A stretch of 64,000 nucleotides of DNA from Arthrobacter nitrophenolicus (GTDB lineage Bacteria; Actinomycetota; Actinomycetes; Actinomycetales; Micrococcaceae). Position 1 is the first letter of the stretch, and each line of letters begins with the position of its first letter. This document shows positions 1 to 8,696 of the stretch, one piece after another. The translations under genes were made by a program, and so were the position numbers. Location: NCBI RefSeq assembly GCF_000332815.1, contig NZ_AOFD01000011.1, positions 29,708 to 93,707 of the forward strand, written 5' to 3'. Below the pieces are notes generated by a model. It did no database searches, was not told the origin of the DNA, and worked only from the letters and a program-made list of their open reading frames with translations.

Positions 1-190
1 CAAAGCTGTCCGCGATAGGAATGGGCGGGTGGTGGCGTCTATTGCCGTGACCCGCCCCTACGACACGCAGTCCGCCCGCGTTCCGGCCGCTACTGCAGGC
101 ATTCCGGAAGACGTGATCCTTACAGCCCTGGAGCGCGCAGCTCTGGAGCTCAGCCGCAGGCTGGGGTGGGATCCGGAACGCAGGGCGTGA
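1..190 (+). CDS. IclR-family transcriptional regulator, C-terminal fragment
   Basis: Reading from base 2, 62 codons run open to a TGA at 188-190, and the gene starts outside the window. The residues (AVRDRNGRVVASIAV, then an LSRRLG helix near the end) match the last part of the IclR effector-binding domain. There the beta-strand 'V.D..G.VVA.I.V' precedes the closing helix. The helix-turn-helix part is not in the window, so the target cannot be guessed. It is followed after 25 bases by a hairpin shared with the tRNA transcript coming the other way. The family assignment rests on only 62 residues. Confidence 0.7.
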   Translation, partial: KAVRDRNGRVVASIAVTRPYDTQSARVPAATAGIPEDVILTALERAALELSRRLGWDPERRA

Positions 191-215
191 GGACGTATCC
201 CCGCAGACAACAAAG

Positions 216-246
216 AGCCCCCGGAATCCCATGGATTCCGGGGGCT
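216..246 (-). terminator. Hairpin terminator after tRNA-Met
   Basis: A perfect 14-bp stem (216-229 with 233-246) with a 3-nt loop. Read on the minus strand it lies 8 bases after the tRNA-Met 3' end and is followed by a T-rich run (TCTTTGTTGT). It also lies downstream of the plus-strand IclR gene, so it probably works in both directions. Confidence 0.75.
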
Positions 247-253
247 TGTCCTG

Positions 254-327
254 TAGCGGTGGGGAGGCTCGATCTCCCGACCTCACGATTATGAGTCGTG
301 CGCTCTAACCAACTGAGCTACACCGCC
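254..327 (-). tRNA. tRNA-Met (CAT), elongator type
   Basis: The minus strand folds as a 74-nt cloverleaf. The acceptor stem is GGCGGTG/CACCGCT with discriminator A, the D-arm contains AGCTCAGTTGGTTAGAGC, and the anticodon loop is CTCATAA (anticodon CAT). The T-loop region is GATCGAG. The 3' CCA is not encoded (the template gives ACA). A 7-bp acceptor with a paired first base argues for elongator rather than initiator Met. A CAT tRNA could in principle be the lysidine-modified tRNA-Ile, but the overall sequence resembles actinobacterial elongator Met. Confidence 0.9.
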
Positions 328-336
328 ACGAATGAG

Positions 337-377
337 AAAAACCTGTGTCAAGCCGGTCAAAACCGCCTTGACACAGG
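337..377 (-). terminator. Hairpin terminator/attenuator between tRNA-Thr and tRNA-Met
   Basis: An 11-bp perfect stem (CCTGTGTCAAG at 342-352 with its complement at 367-377) is followed on the minus strand by five T residues (337-341). It lies 11 bases after the tRNA-Thr end. It should terminate or attenuate transcription before tRNA-Met, unless tRNA-Met has its own promoter. Confidence 0.7.
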
Positions 378-388
378 CCCTCATTCAG

Positions 389-460
389 AGCCCCCCACCG
401 GAATCGATCCGGTGACCTCGTTCTTACCAAGAACGCGCTCTACCACTGAGCTAGGGGGGC
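389..460 (-). tRNA. tRNA-Thr (GGT)
   Basis: A 72-nt cloverleaf on the minus strand: acceptor GCCCCCC/GGGGGGC with discriminator T, and D-arm TAGCTCAGTGGTAGAGC. The anticodon stem CGTTC/GAACG closes the loop TTGGTAA (anticodon GGT), and the T-arm is ACCGG/CCGGT with ATCGATT. CCA is not encoded. It is transcribed ahead of tRNA-Met and separated from it by a terminator-like hairpin. Confidence 0.93.
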
Positions 461-471
461 AACGAGTAAAT

Positions 472-500
472 ACTCTACCGGAAGATTTTGCTCCCAACAA
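472..500 (-). promoter_or_regulatory. Promoter for the tRNA pair
   Basis: Upstream of tRNA-Thr on the minus strand there is TTGTTG (495-500) and TAGAGT (472-477) separated by exactly 17 bases, with a predicted start about 6 bases before the tRNA. The hexamer match is moderate, but the spacing and position fit a sigma70-type stable-RNA promoter. Confidence 0.5.
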
Positions 501-679
501 ATCGGCGCGAGGAGGGCTCAGGAAGCCGTGAAACACTTGCAATTCGCCGCCCCTTTACCTCCGGTTCCCGCGCCAATACATGGATCCGCGGGCACCCGCA
601 CGACGCAAAACCGGGAGCTTCAGACCCGCTCCGCCACCGCAGCGGCGTGGAAATGTGGCAAGCCCCACACCAGTAGAAG

Positions 680-736
680 TTTTTGTCCAGATATGGCGGC
701 CTGGACGGCCCGGAAGTCGCCATATGTGGACAAAAA
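680..736. repeat. Long imperfect inverted repeat in tRNA/helicase gap
   Basis: Arms of 19 bases (680-698 and 718-736) are complementary with one mismatch and enclose a 19-base GC-rich spacer. The outer ends are T5/A5, so either strand reads as a hairpin followed by T residues. It lies between the tRNA promoter and the helicase terminator, where no gene is visible. It could be a bidirectional terminator or a dispersed palindromic element. Confidence 0.6.
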
Positions 737-751
737 TCGGGGGGTTAAATG

Positions 752-782
752 CCGATGGGCCGGCTCGAAAGCCGGCCCATCG
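752..782 (-). terminator. Terminator after the DEAD-box helicase
   Basis: A perfect 14-bp GC-rich stem (752-765 with 769-782; loop of 3-4 bases) begins 27 bases beyond the helicase stop on the minus strand and is followed by ATTTAA. The U-tract is weak but the stem is very stable. Confidence 0.65.
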
Positions 783-808
783 GAGGGATGCGTGTCTACC
801 CGAAGGGT

Positions 809-2838
809 TTACCACTTGCCCTTGCGGTTGAAGTCGCGGTGTCCGCCGTCGGTGCCGTGGCGGGGCTTGCGGGAGCCGTCGCCGTGGCCGCCGAAGCGGG
901 AGTCGCTGGCCTGTCCGCGGTCGCTGAAGCTGCGCTCCGAGCGCTCGCTGTAGGAGCGGCCGCCGCGGTCGGCGGAGCTGCGCTCGCCGTCGTTCTTCCG
1001 GAACTCCTTTTTGAACCCGCCGTTGCCCTTGAAGTTGCCGCCACGGTTGCCCTGGTAGCTGGGGCGGTCACCGGAGGGCCGGCGGCCGTTGTCCAGCTCC
1101 AGGTGGATCAGCTCGCCGCCGATCCGGGTGCGGGACAGGGCACGCAGCTGCTCGGCGCTCAGGTCCGCGGGCAGCTCCACCAGGGAGTGGTCCGAACGGA
1201 TGTCGATGCCGCCGATCTGCGAGGAGGAGATGCCGCCCTCGTTGGCGATGGCGCCCACGATGGAGCCGGGCATGACGCGCTGGCGGCGCCCCACCGCGAT
1301 CCGGTAGGTGGCGTTGCCCTCGGTCAGGGCGCGGGTCGGCCCACGGGAGCCGAAACCGTCCTTGGAGCGCTCGCGCTTCTGGAACTCAGGGGCTGCAGGC
1401 AGCTCCTTGACCAGCAGCGGCTGACCGCCCTGGGCCATGACTGCCAGTGCAGCAGCGATCTCGGCCGCCGGGACCTTGTGCTCTTCCTCGTAGGAAGCGA
1501 TGAGGTCGCGGAACACCGCAACGTCCTCGGACTCCAGGGTCTCGGTGATGCGCTCGGCGAACTTGCCCAGGCGCAGCGAGTTCACGGTCTCGGCGGTGGG
1601 CAGGTGCATCTGCTCCACCGGCTGGCGGGTGGCCTTCTCGATGGCGCGCAGCAGGTACTTCTCCCGCGGCGTCATGAAGAGGATCGCGTCGCCGTTGCGG
1701 CCTGCACGGCCCGTGCGGCCGATGCGGTGCACGTAGGACTCGGTGTCGTGCGGGATGTCGTAGTTGATGACGTGGCTGATGCGCTCCACGTCCAGGCCAC
1801 GGGCGGCGACGTCGGTGGCCACCAGGATGTCGATGCGGCCTTCCTTCAGCGCGTCAACAGTGCGCTCGCGCTGCTGCTGCGGGATGTCACCGTTGATGGC
1901 GGCAGCTGGAAGCCGCGGGACTTCAGCTTGTCCGCCAGGTCCTCGGTGGCCATCTTGGTGCGCACGAAGGCGATGACGCCGTCGAACTCTTCAACCTCGA
2001 GGATGCGGGTCATCGCGTCCAGCTTGTGCGGGCCCATGACCTGCAGGTAGCGCTGGCGGATGTTGGTGCCCGTGGAGGTCTTGGTCTTGACCGAGATCTC
2101 GGCGGGGTCGTTCAGGTACTGCTTGGACATGCGGCGGATCTGGCTGGGCATGGTTGCCGAGAACAGGGCCACCTGGCGGTCCGACGGGGTCTGCTGGAAG
2201 ATCTGCTCCACGTCCTCGGCGAAGCCCATGCGCAGCATCTCGTCAGCCTCGTCCAGCACCAGGTACTGGAGTTCGGAGAGGTCCAGCGAGCCCTTGGAGA
2301 TGTGGTCGATCACACGGCCGGGGGTTCCGACGACGACCTGGGCACCGCGGCGCAGGCCGGCGAGCTGGGGTCCGTAGGCGGAGCCGCCGTAGACCGGGAG
2401 GACGGTGAAATCGTCGATGTGCTTGGCGTAGGAGGTGAAGGCCTCTGCAACCTGGAGCGCCAGCTCACGGGTCGGGGCGAGGACCAGGGCCTGCGTCTTG
2501 CGGGACGGGCCGTTCAGGTCGTGGAGTTCGGCCAGGCGGGACAGTGCCGGCACTGCGAATGCTGCAGTCTTGCCGGTACCGGTCTGCGCCAGGCCGACGA
2601 CGTCGCGGCCTTCGAGCAGCAGCGGGATGGTGGCTGCCTGGATGGGGGACGGCTTTTCGTAGCCGACATCCTGCAGCGCGGCGAGGACGCGGCCGTCGAT
2701 GCCGAGGTCGGCGAACTTGACGCTGTTGTCCTCGGACTCGGCTTCAGGGCTTGCGGCCGGGGCTTCGGCGGCGGCAGCTGCCTCCGCGTCGATCACGGCG
2801 GCGGCAGTTTCAATGGTGTCGTTCTGGTTTTCGGGCAT
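809..2838 (-). CDS. DEAD-box ATP-dependent RNA helicase (DeaD/CshA type), frameshifted
   Basis: An ATP-dependent RNA helicase of the type used in ribosome assembly and cold-shock RNA remodelling. The repaired protein is about 676 aa. It has an acidic/Ala-rich N-terminus, Q motif, Walker A AQTGTGKT (84-91), PTREL, DEAD, SAT, and the [11 protein letters not shown] motif VI. A DbpA-like RNA-binding region follows, then an Arg/Gly/Ser-rich tail as in DeaD-type helicases. The start at 2838 is chosen because GAGGAA lies just upstream; two earlier in-frame ATGs lack a site. One G is missing near 1905 (CAGGCT reads CAGCT), which splits the gene inside the second RecA domain between 'SRGFQ' and 'INGDIPQQQ'. 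Probably a sequencing error. Confidence 0.93.
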
Positions 2839-3090
2839 AGGGAAAGATTCCTCATCCATAGGGGGCCAGGCGGCACTACCCAGGGTGAGCGGAGCCGCAG
2901 TACATGTGCCGTGGATGCCGGGCAAACATTGACCGGCCGGTCACAGAAGTCCGGCGCTTTCGCAATCCCATGGCAGGACTTCGCGCTGCATCTCTTGGCT
3001 GCTATCCCAGCAGTCTGTACAGCGTTTTCTTCAGCCGGCTCTCCCTATGAAACTGCCCGCATCACAGTTGCGGGCCCCAACACTTGCCAG

Positions 3091-3114
3091 TCCTGCCTCA
3101 AAAATTGGGCAGGA
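3091..3114. repeat. Small hairpin, TCCTGCC/GGCAGGA
   Basis: A 7-bp stem (3091-3097 with 3108-3114) with a 10-nt A/T-rich loop. The right arm TTGGGCAGGAA recurs exactly at 17955-17965, where it forms half of a longer palindrome, which suggests a related dispersed element. Confidence 0.4.
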
Positions 3115-3186
3115 ATAAGGGATTTCCGGAGTGGGGGATGTTTCAAGTGTACGGCACCGGGGCGGTGTCCCCGAAATCAGGTGCCC

Positions 3187-3229
3187 GACGGCGGCGGTGA
3201 GCTTGGGCACATGCGGCACCTCCGCCGTC
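3187..3229 (-). terminator. Terminator after the MOSC gene
   Basis: A 13-bp stem with one mismatch (GACGGCGG.GGTG, 3187-3199, with 3217-3229) starts 15 bases after the MOSC stop on the minus strand. There is no strong U-tract. Confidence 0.5.
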
Positions 3230-3244
3230 GTAATTTCCCGTCAG

Positions 3245-3901
3245 TCAGCCGCGCAGCTGGCGCTGCAGGGCCTCGAACTTGTTGTTGAATTCGGGCTGCT
3301 GCAACCGGATCTCGCCATCGGCATCCGCATCCTTAAGCGCCTCCATCAGCTCAACACTGGGCTCGCTGAACCACTGGCCCACCGTGATGCCGTGCGTTGG
3401 AACGTAGGTCCGGTGGATGTGGTCTCCGGCCTGGATGCTGCCCGTCTTGATGACCCTCAGGTACGCCCCCACCCGGCCCTCTTCCGTGAAGCGCTTAACC
3501 CACTGGCGCTCCCCCAGCCGCCGCTGGAACGTGGCACACGGTGTCCGCGGCGACGTGACTTCGAGTTCGACGTCGAGCCCGATCTTCCAGCGCTCCCCGA
3601 TCACGGCGGCCGTGGCATCGATCCCGGCCACGCGGAGGTTTTCGCCGAACGAGCCGGGCGGCAGGTCCTGCTGCAGCTGAGCGGCCCAGTAGTCGGCGTC
3701 AGCCTGCGAGTACGCGTAGACGGCCTGGTCCGGGCCGCCATGGTGGACCCGGTTCGCCTGGATGTCGCCCTGCAGGCCCAGCCGGTGCACCTTGACCGGA
3801 CCCTCCACCGGGCGCTTGTCAATGGCGGTCACTCCCACGCTCGAGGCATCCGGAAGCAATTGGTGAACACGGCAGACAGCCAGCAGGGACGCGGTTTCCA
3901 T
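3245..3901 (-). CDS. MOSC domain-containing protein (YiiM-like)
   Basis: A 218-aa cytosolic protein of the MOSC family, the C-terminal fold of molybdenum cofactor sulfurase and of molybdopterin enzymes such as YiiM, which reduce N-hydroxylated compounds. Visible signatures are GLQGDIQANRVHHGGPDQAVYAY near the N-terminus, the FGENLR motif and the SPRTPCATF segment with the conserved Cys that binds the cofactor. The length fits stand-alone YiiM proteins. It has its own terminator and stands alone between the helicase and the DUF1190 operon. The substrate cannot be deduced. Confidence 0.88.
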   Translation of the reverse strand: METASLLAVCRVHQLLPDASSVGVTAIDKRPVEGPVKVHRLGLQGDIQANRVHHGGPDQAVYAYSQADADYWAAQLQQDLPPGSFGENLRVAGIDATAAVIGERWKIGLDVELEVTSPRTPCATFQRRLGERQWVKRFTEEGRVGAYLRVIKTGSIQAGDHIHRTYVPTHGITVGQWFSEPSVELMEALKDADADGEIRLQQPEFNNKFEALQRQLRG

Positions 3902-4061
3902 GGCTCCAGTGTAGGGTCACGTTCCGCGCGTGGAAGGGATGGGCAGTTCTCCCCTGCGGCATGCTCGCCGCCCGGGCCGGCAGGGACTACGCTGATTCGA
4001 GGATTGCATATTGGGGGTGCAGCGCTGTGCCCAATTCACGTGGATAACTGAGGGGGACGCC

Positions 4062-4669
4062 GTGGACCCAGACAAGCAGGACCCGAACAGGCCGGATCCG
4101 GAGCGCCGGCCCAGCGGCGGCGCCGAGCCAGGCGGGGACAGTCCGAAGCCGCCGCCCTGGCAGGTGCCCAAGCCTGAGCTCCGCCCCGAGCTGCTCAATG
4201 AACCCGTCACGCCGGTGGATCCGTTTGCCCGCGACCGGGAAAGGCAGCTGGACGAGGCAGCCGCCCGGAAGAAGCGCTCACAGCGGCGCACCGTCGTCGT
4301 CGGACTGGGCGTGACAGCGCTGCTGGCCGGCACCATCACCGCCGTGGTGGCCAGCAACCAGGACGAGCCCGAATACGCCAGGTGTGCTTCAACGACGAAA
4401 CCGGCGAGCGCGTGGAGGACCGCAACTGCGACAGCTCTGCCGGGCGGGCCGGCGGGGTCTACGCCTGGTACTTCTTTTCCCGCGGAGCCTATGTGCCGCC
4501 CTTGGGGCAGAACCGGTCCACCGCCCCCAACTACACCCGGACGGTGCCCAGCGGCGCGAAGGCCTCCACCGGGTACAGCACCCAGGGCGGCACCGTCAGC
4601 CGCGGCGGCTTCGGTACCAGCGCCAAGAGCGGAACGAGCGGTGGCGGCGGCAAGGTTTCGGGGGGCTAA
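4062..4669 (+). CDS. YgiB/DUF1190-like membrane-anchored protein, frameshifted
   Basis: The repaired protein is about 202 aa. It has a Pro/Asp-rich cytoplasmic N-terminus, one TM helix (VVVGLGVTALLAGTITAVVA), and an extracytoplasmic tail with two Cys, an aromatic YAWYFF segment and a Gly/Ser-rich end containing SRGGFG. That tail resembles the YgiB/YjfM (DUF1190) family, which in enterobacteria is paired with a glutathionylspermidine-synthase-like gene, as here. GTG at 4062 follows GAGGGGGA. One C is missing near 4379 (GCCCAG reads GCCAG). The next gene starts on the base after the stop, so the two are probably translationally coupled. Family assignment is by context plus the tail motif. Confidence 0.7.
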
Positions 4670-5881
4670 GTGAAGCGGCTGTTGAGTGAACCCCGTCCCG
4701 GCTGGAAGCAGAAGATCGAGGAACAGGGCCTGGTCTTTTCCACCACCACCATGGATGACGGCCGGACGATCGAATACTGGAACGAGTCCGCCTACTACGA
4801 GTTCAGCATGGACGAAGTGGAAACCCTCGAGGAGACCGCAGAGGAAATGCACCGCATGTGCCTGGAGGCGGCCAAGTTCCTTGCCACCGGGGCCATGGGC
4901 ACCATCGGGATCGGACCGCAGGCGCTGGAACTCGCCGCCGAATCCCTGCAGGCGGGCGACGTGGACGTCTACGGCCGGTTCGACTTCATCTATGACGGGC
5001 AGGGCGGCCCGGCCAAGATGCTCGAATACAACGCCGACACCCCAACCGGGCTGATCGAGGCAGCCGTGGCCCAGTGGTTCTGGCTGCAGGACGTCTTCCC
5101 GGGGAAGGACCAGTGGAACGGCATCCACGAGGCGCTGATCCGGCAGTGGAAGAAGTTCCAGTACCGCACCGGTATGAGCACCCTGCACGTGGCCCACTCT
5201 GAGGTGGAGGAGTCCGGCGAGGACTGGATGACCGCCGCCTACATGCGGGACGTGGCCGCCCAGGCCGGGTGGACCACCATCGGCATCAACATGTCCGATA
5301 TCGGCTGGGACCCCAACCTCAACCGCTTCGTGGACCTGGACAACTTCATGATCAGCACCATCTTCAAGCTCTACCCCTGGGAGCTGATGATGAAGGAGCC
5401 GTTCGGTCCCCGCCTGCTGGAACGCGCCCACAATCCGCGCTGGGTGGAGCCGGCCTGGAAGATGCTGCTCTCCAACAAGGCCCTGCTCGCCGCGCTCTGG
5501 CACCTGTACCCGGAGCATCCCAACCTGCTCCCGGCCTACCTGGACGGGCCGGGGCCGCTGAAGGAATGGGTGGCCAAGCCGCTGCACGGGCGTGAAGGAG
5601 ACAATATCCGGATCCATGCCGACGGCGTCAGCCTGGAACAGCCCGGCGGGTACGGCCGTGAGGGCTGGTGCTACCAGCAGTACCACCAGCTGCCCGACCT
5701 CGACGGCAACCACCCGGTCCTCGGCCTGTGGGTGGTGGACGGCGAGTCCGTGGGCTGCGGCATCCGCGAATCGGACGGCCCCGTCACGGACTACTTCTGC
5801 CGCTTCGTGCCCAACACCATCGACGCGCCGGCGCCGCTTTCGGCCGTGGCCTCCTCCAGCAAAGCAGGTATCGCACTATGA
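4670..5881 (+). CDS. Glutathionylspermidine synthase-like ATP-grasp ligase (YgiC/YjfC type)
   Basis: A 403-aa protein of the GSP_synth family (PF03738), the C-terminal ligase half of glutathionylspermidine synthase without the amidase domain. Conserved features are GRFDFIYD, MLEYNADTPTG (the ATP/Mg region), and the C-terminal SVGCGIRESDGPVTDYFCRF. The family fold joins a carboxylate to an amine with ATP. Actinobacteria make mycothiol rather than glutathione, so the true substrates are probably not glutathione and spermidine. GTG starts directly after the preceding TAA. The preceding gene is DUF1190-like and the next is an amino-acid permease, as in other YgiBC-type loci. Confidence 0.85.
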   Translation: MKRLLSEPRPGWKQKIEEQGLVFSTTTMDDGRTIEYWNESAYYEFSMDEVETLEETAEEMHRMCLEAAKFLATGAMGTIGIGPQALELAAESLQAGDVDVYGRFDFIYDGQGGPAKMLEYNADTPTGLIEAAVAQWFWLQDVFPGKDQWNGIHEALIRQWKKFQYRTGMSTLHVAHSEVEESGEDWMTAAYMRDVAAQAGWTTIGINMSDIGWDPNLNRFVDLDNFMISTIFKLYPWELMMKEPFGPRLLERAHNPRWVEPAWKMLLSNKALLAALWHLYPEHPNLLPAYLDGPGPLKEWVAKPLHGREGDNIRIHADGVSLEQPGGYGREGWCYQQYHQLPDLDGNHPVLGLWVVDGESVGCGIRESDGPVTDYFCRFVPNTIDAPAPLSAVASSSKAGIAL

Positions 5882-5894
5882 ATCCGGTGACAGC

Positions 5895-7415
5895 ATGAGC
5901 ACAGACATGACGACGGCGGGAGGCCCGGCGGGCGCGCCCGGCACCCCGGTCCCGGCCAAGGGCCTCCGCGCCGGGATCCTCGACCTTGGCGACTCCGTGA
6001 TGCTCGGCCTGGCCTCGACGGCGCCGGTATATTCGCTGGCGGCAACACTCGCTGATCGTGGCAGTGAACGGGAACTACACTCCCCTGATCCTGTTGTTGG
6101 GTTTCATCCCGGTCCTGTTCATCGCCTACGCCTTCCGCGAGCTCAACAGTGCCATCCCGGACTGCGGCACCACGTTCACCTGGTCCCGCCGCGCCTTCGG
6201 ACCCTGGGCGGGCTGGCTGGGCGGCTGGGGCGTGGCGCTCGCCGGCATCGTGGTCCTGGCCAACCTGGCGCAGGTGGCCGGCCAGTACCTGTGGCTGCTG
6301 GCCGGTGACGGCTCGCTGGCGGAGAACAAGGTGTTGGTCACCGCTACCGGGGTGCTGTTCATCGCCGTGATGACCCTGGTCAACTACCGCGGCATCCGGC
6401 TGGGCGAACACGTCCAGCGGGTCCTGACCTATGTGCAGTACATTGCGCTGGGCATCTTCGCGCTGGCGATCATTGTCCGGATTGTCGGGGGTCCGCCGGA
6501 GGGCCAGGCGTTTGATTTCGAGTGGTTCAACCGGTGGGCGCCTTCGCCGATCCCGGGGCCGTGGTCCACGGCGTGCTCCTCGCGCTGTTCATCTACTGGG
6601 GCTGGGACACCTGCCTGGCGGTGAACGAGGAAACCGAAAACCCGAGGACCACACCGGGCCGCGGCGCCGTCATCTCCGCGTTCGTCCTGGTGGCGATCTA
6701 TGTCTCCGTCGCGCTGCTCGTGATGATGTACGCCACCGTGGGCAGCGAGGGCATCGGCCTGGGGAACGAGGCCAACCAGGACGACGTGTTCGTGGCCATG
6801 AAGGACGTGGTGCTGGGGCCATGGGGCTGGCTGATCGTCGTCGCGGTCCTTGCCTCGGTGCTGTCCTCCACGCAGACCACCATCCTGCCCACCGCCCGGG
6901 GAACGCTGTCCATGGGTGTCCACGGGGCCCTGCCGGCGAAGTTCGGCGAGGTGCACCCGCGGAACCAGACCCCCGGGTTCTCCACGCAGGTGATGGGCGC
7001 GGCAGCGATCGCCTACTACGTGGCGATGAGCTTCCTCAGCGAGAACCTCCTCTCGGACTCCATCAGCGCCATCAGCCTGTTCATCGCCTTTTACTACGCC
7101 CTTACCGGATTCGCCTGCTTCTGGTACTTCCGGGGCACGCTGCGGACATCCGCCCGCAACCTGTGGTTCCGCGGGATGCTGCCCCTGACCGGGGCACTGC
7201 TCCTGACCGCCGCGTTCTTCATCTCAGCGGTGCAGATGTGGGACCCGGCCTACGGCGATACGGAGATCTTCGGCGTCGGCGGCGCTTTCATCAGCGGCGT
7301 GGTGCTGCTCGCCCTGGGCGTGGTCCTGGCCGTCGTGTGCCGTTTCCTGCCCTCGACCCGCGGCTACTTCACCGGCAATCCGTCTGCCGTGGCCGCCGCA
7401 CGGAACCAGGGGTAG
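5895..7415 (+). CDS. APC-family amino acid/amine permease, frameshifted twice
   Basis: A membrane transporter of the amino acid-polyamine-organocation superfamily, about 507 aa when repaired, with about 12 TM helices. N-terminal signatures are GDSVMLGLASTAPVYSLAATL and, in TM3, the FRELNSAIPDCGTTFTW segment typical of actinobacterial APC permeases. The start ATG at 5895 is 13 bases after the ligase stop. There are two breaks. Near 6050 two bases (for example GC) seem missing between 'AATL' and 'LIVAVNG'. Near 6531 one C is missing (AACCCGGTG reads AACCGGTG). Position in the operon suggests it imports the amine or amino-acid substrate used by the ligase. That role is inference. Confidence 0.85.
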
Positions 7416-7423
7416 GCCCTGCG

Positions 7424-8620
7424 ATGAGCGACGCTGCAGAGGTGCCGGGCCCCGATCCCTCCGATGTGCTGGCCCTCGACGGGCTCCTTTCCCCGGACGA
7501 GCTTGCCCTTCGCCAGCGGATCCGGGACTTCACGGACCAGCGGATCAGGCCTGGGATCGCCGCCTGGTACGACGCGGCCGTGTTCCCGCTGGAGCTTGCC
7601 CCCGAACTCGGCGAGCTGGGCGTCCTGGGGATGCACCTGGAGGGCTATGGCTGCCCCGGCCGGTCCGCCGTCGAGTATGGCCTGGCGGCGATGGAGCTGG
7701 AGGCCGGCGATTCCGGGATCCGGACGTTCGTGTCGGTGCAGGGGTCGCTGGCCATGACGGCCATCCATAAATGGGGTTCCGAGGAACAGAAACAGGAATG
7801 GCTGCCCCGGATGGCGGCAGGCGAGGTGATCGGGTGCTTCGCCCTGACCGAACCGGCGGCGGGTTCGGATCCTTCGTCCATGACCACCTCCGCCCGCCGT
7901 GACGGCACCGGCGACCAGGCGGGCTGGGTGCTGGACGGCACGAAGCGCTGGATCGGGCTGGCCTCGGTGGCGGACGTCATGGTGGTGTGGGCCATGACCG
8001 ACGACGGCGTCCACGGTTTCCTGGTGCCTGCCGGCACCCCGGGCGTGACGGCCACCCCCATTACGCAGAAATTGTCCATGCGGGCCTCCGTCCAGTGCGA
8101 TGTGGTGTTCGACGGCGTCAGGCTGGGACCGGAGGCCCTGCTGCCGGCTGCGCGCGGGCTGCGCGCCCCGCTCACCTGCCTGAACGAGGCGCGGTACGGC
8201 ATCGCCTGGGGCGCGATGGGGGCTGCCCGGGATTCGTACCAGGCGGCCCTGGCGTACTCGCAGGAGCGGCTGCAGTTCGGGAAGCCGCTGGCCGGATACC
8301 AGCTCACGCAGGAGAAGCTGGTGAACATGCTGGTGGAGATCCAGAAGGGCACCATGCTGGCCCTGCACCTGGGCCGGCTCAAGGATGCGGGGATGCTGAA
8401 GCCCGAGCAGGTTTCGCTGGGGAAACTGAACAACGTCCGGGAAGCACTGGCCATCGCCCGGGAGGCCCGCTCCGTGCTGGGCGGCAACGGGATCACCCTG
8501 GACTACCCGCCGCTGCGGCATGCCGCGAACCTGGAGTCCGTCCGCACCTACGAGGGCACCGACGAAGTCCACACCCTGATCCTTGGCCAGCACATCACCG
8601 GTCTCGGCGCCTTCCGCTAA
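7424..8620 (+). CDS. Acyl-CoA dehydrogenase (glutaryl-CoA dehydrogenase-like)
   Basis: A 398-aa FAD-dependent acyl-CoA dehydrogenase with N-terminal, middle and C-terminal ACAD domains. Motifs are CFALTEPAAGSDP (FAD/substrate region), TKRWIGLA, FGKPLAGYQLTQEKL, and YEGTDEVHTLILG, with the catalytic Glu in the position typical of the glutaryl-CoA dehydrogenase branch. It starts 8 bases after the permease stop, so it is the last gene of the 4-8.6 kb operon. This suggests that the imported compound ends up as a CoA thioester, perhaps via amino-acid or diamine breakdown. Glutaryl-CoA specificity is likely but unproven. Confidence 0.87.
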   Translation: MSDAAEVPGPDPSDVLALDGLLSPDELALRQRIRDFTDQRIRPGIAAWYDAAVFPLELAPELGELGVLGMHLEGYGCPGRSAVEYGLAAMELEAGDSGIRTFVSVQGSLAMTAIHKWGSEEQKQEWLPRMAAGEVIGCFALTEPAAGSDPSSMTTSARRDGTGDQAGWVLDGTKRWIGLASVADVMVVWAMTDDGVHGFLVPAGTPGVTATPITQKLSMRASVQCDVVFDGVRLGPEALLPAARGLRAPLTCLNEARYGIAWGAMGAARDSYQAALAYSQERLQFGKPLAGYQLTQEKLVNMLVEIQKGTMLALHLGRLKDAGMLKPEQVSLGKLNNVREALAIAREARSVLGGNGITLDYPPLRHAANLESVRTYEGTDEVHTLILGQHITGLGAFR

Positions 8621-8627
8621 CTCCTCC

Positions 8628-8693
8628 CCCAACTGGCTGGCAGTAGATGCCGTTTTGGGGGCCCAAAACGGCAAGAACTGCTACCCAGTTGGG
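8628..8693. repeat. 66-bp near-perfect palindrome between convergent genes
   Basis: Two 32-base arms (8628-8659 and 8662-8693) are complementary at about 27 of 32 positions and separated by only two bases. The inner 12 bp (CCGTTTTGGG region) are perfect. It fills the gap between the convergent ACAD and SDR stop codons. It has no T-tract, so it could act as a strong bidirectional structural barrier or be a palindromic repeat element. Confidence 0.7.
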
Positions 8694-8696
8694 CAG

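Larger units (their letters stand above)
2839..3244. other. Gene-free gap between helicase and MOSC gene
   Basis: About 400 bases without a convincing ORF. The part near 2839-2940 should hold the helicase promoter and leader. A long 5' leader is usual for cold-shock helicases, but I see no clear -35/-10 pair. The rest holds a small TCCTGCC/GGCAGGA hairpin and the terminator of the MOSC gene. Confidence 0.5.

Noticed and set aside
749..2050. 433-codon plus-strand open frame opposite the helicase
   Set aside because: Ala/Gly/Val-rich antisense translation of the DEAD-box gene.
3917..5713. Long minus-strand open frame (598 codons) opposite the DUF1190-ligase genes
   Set aside because: High-GC codon bias opens antisense frames. 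Its residues show no family pattern and it overlaps clear plus-strand genes.
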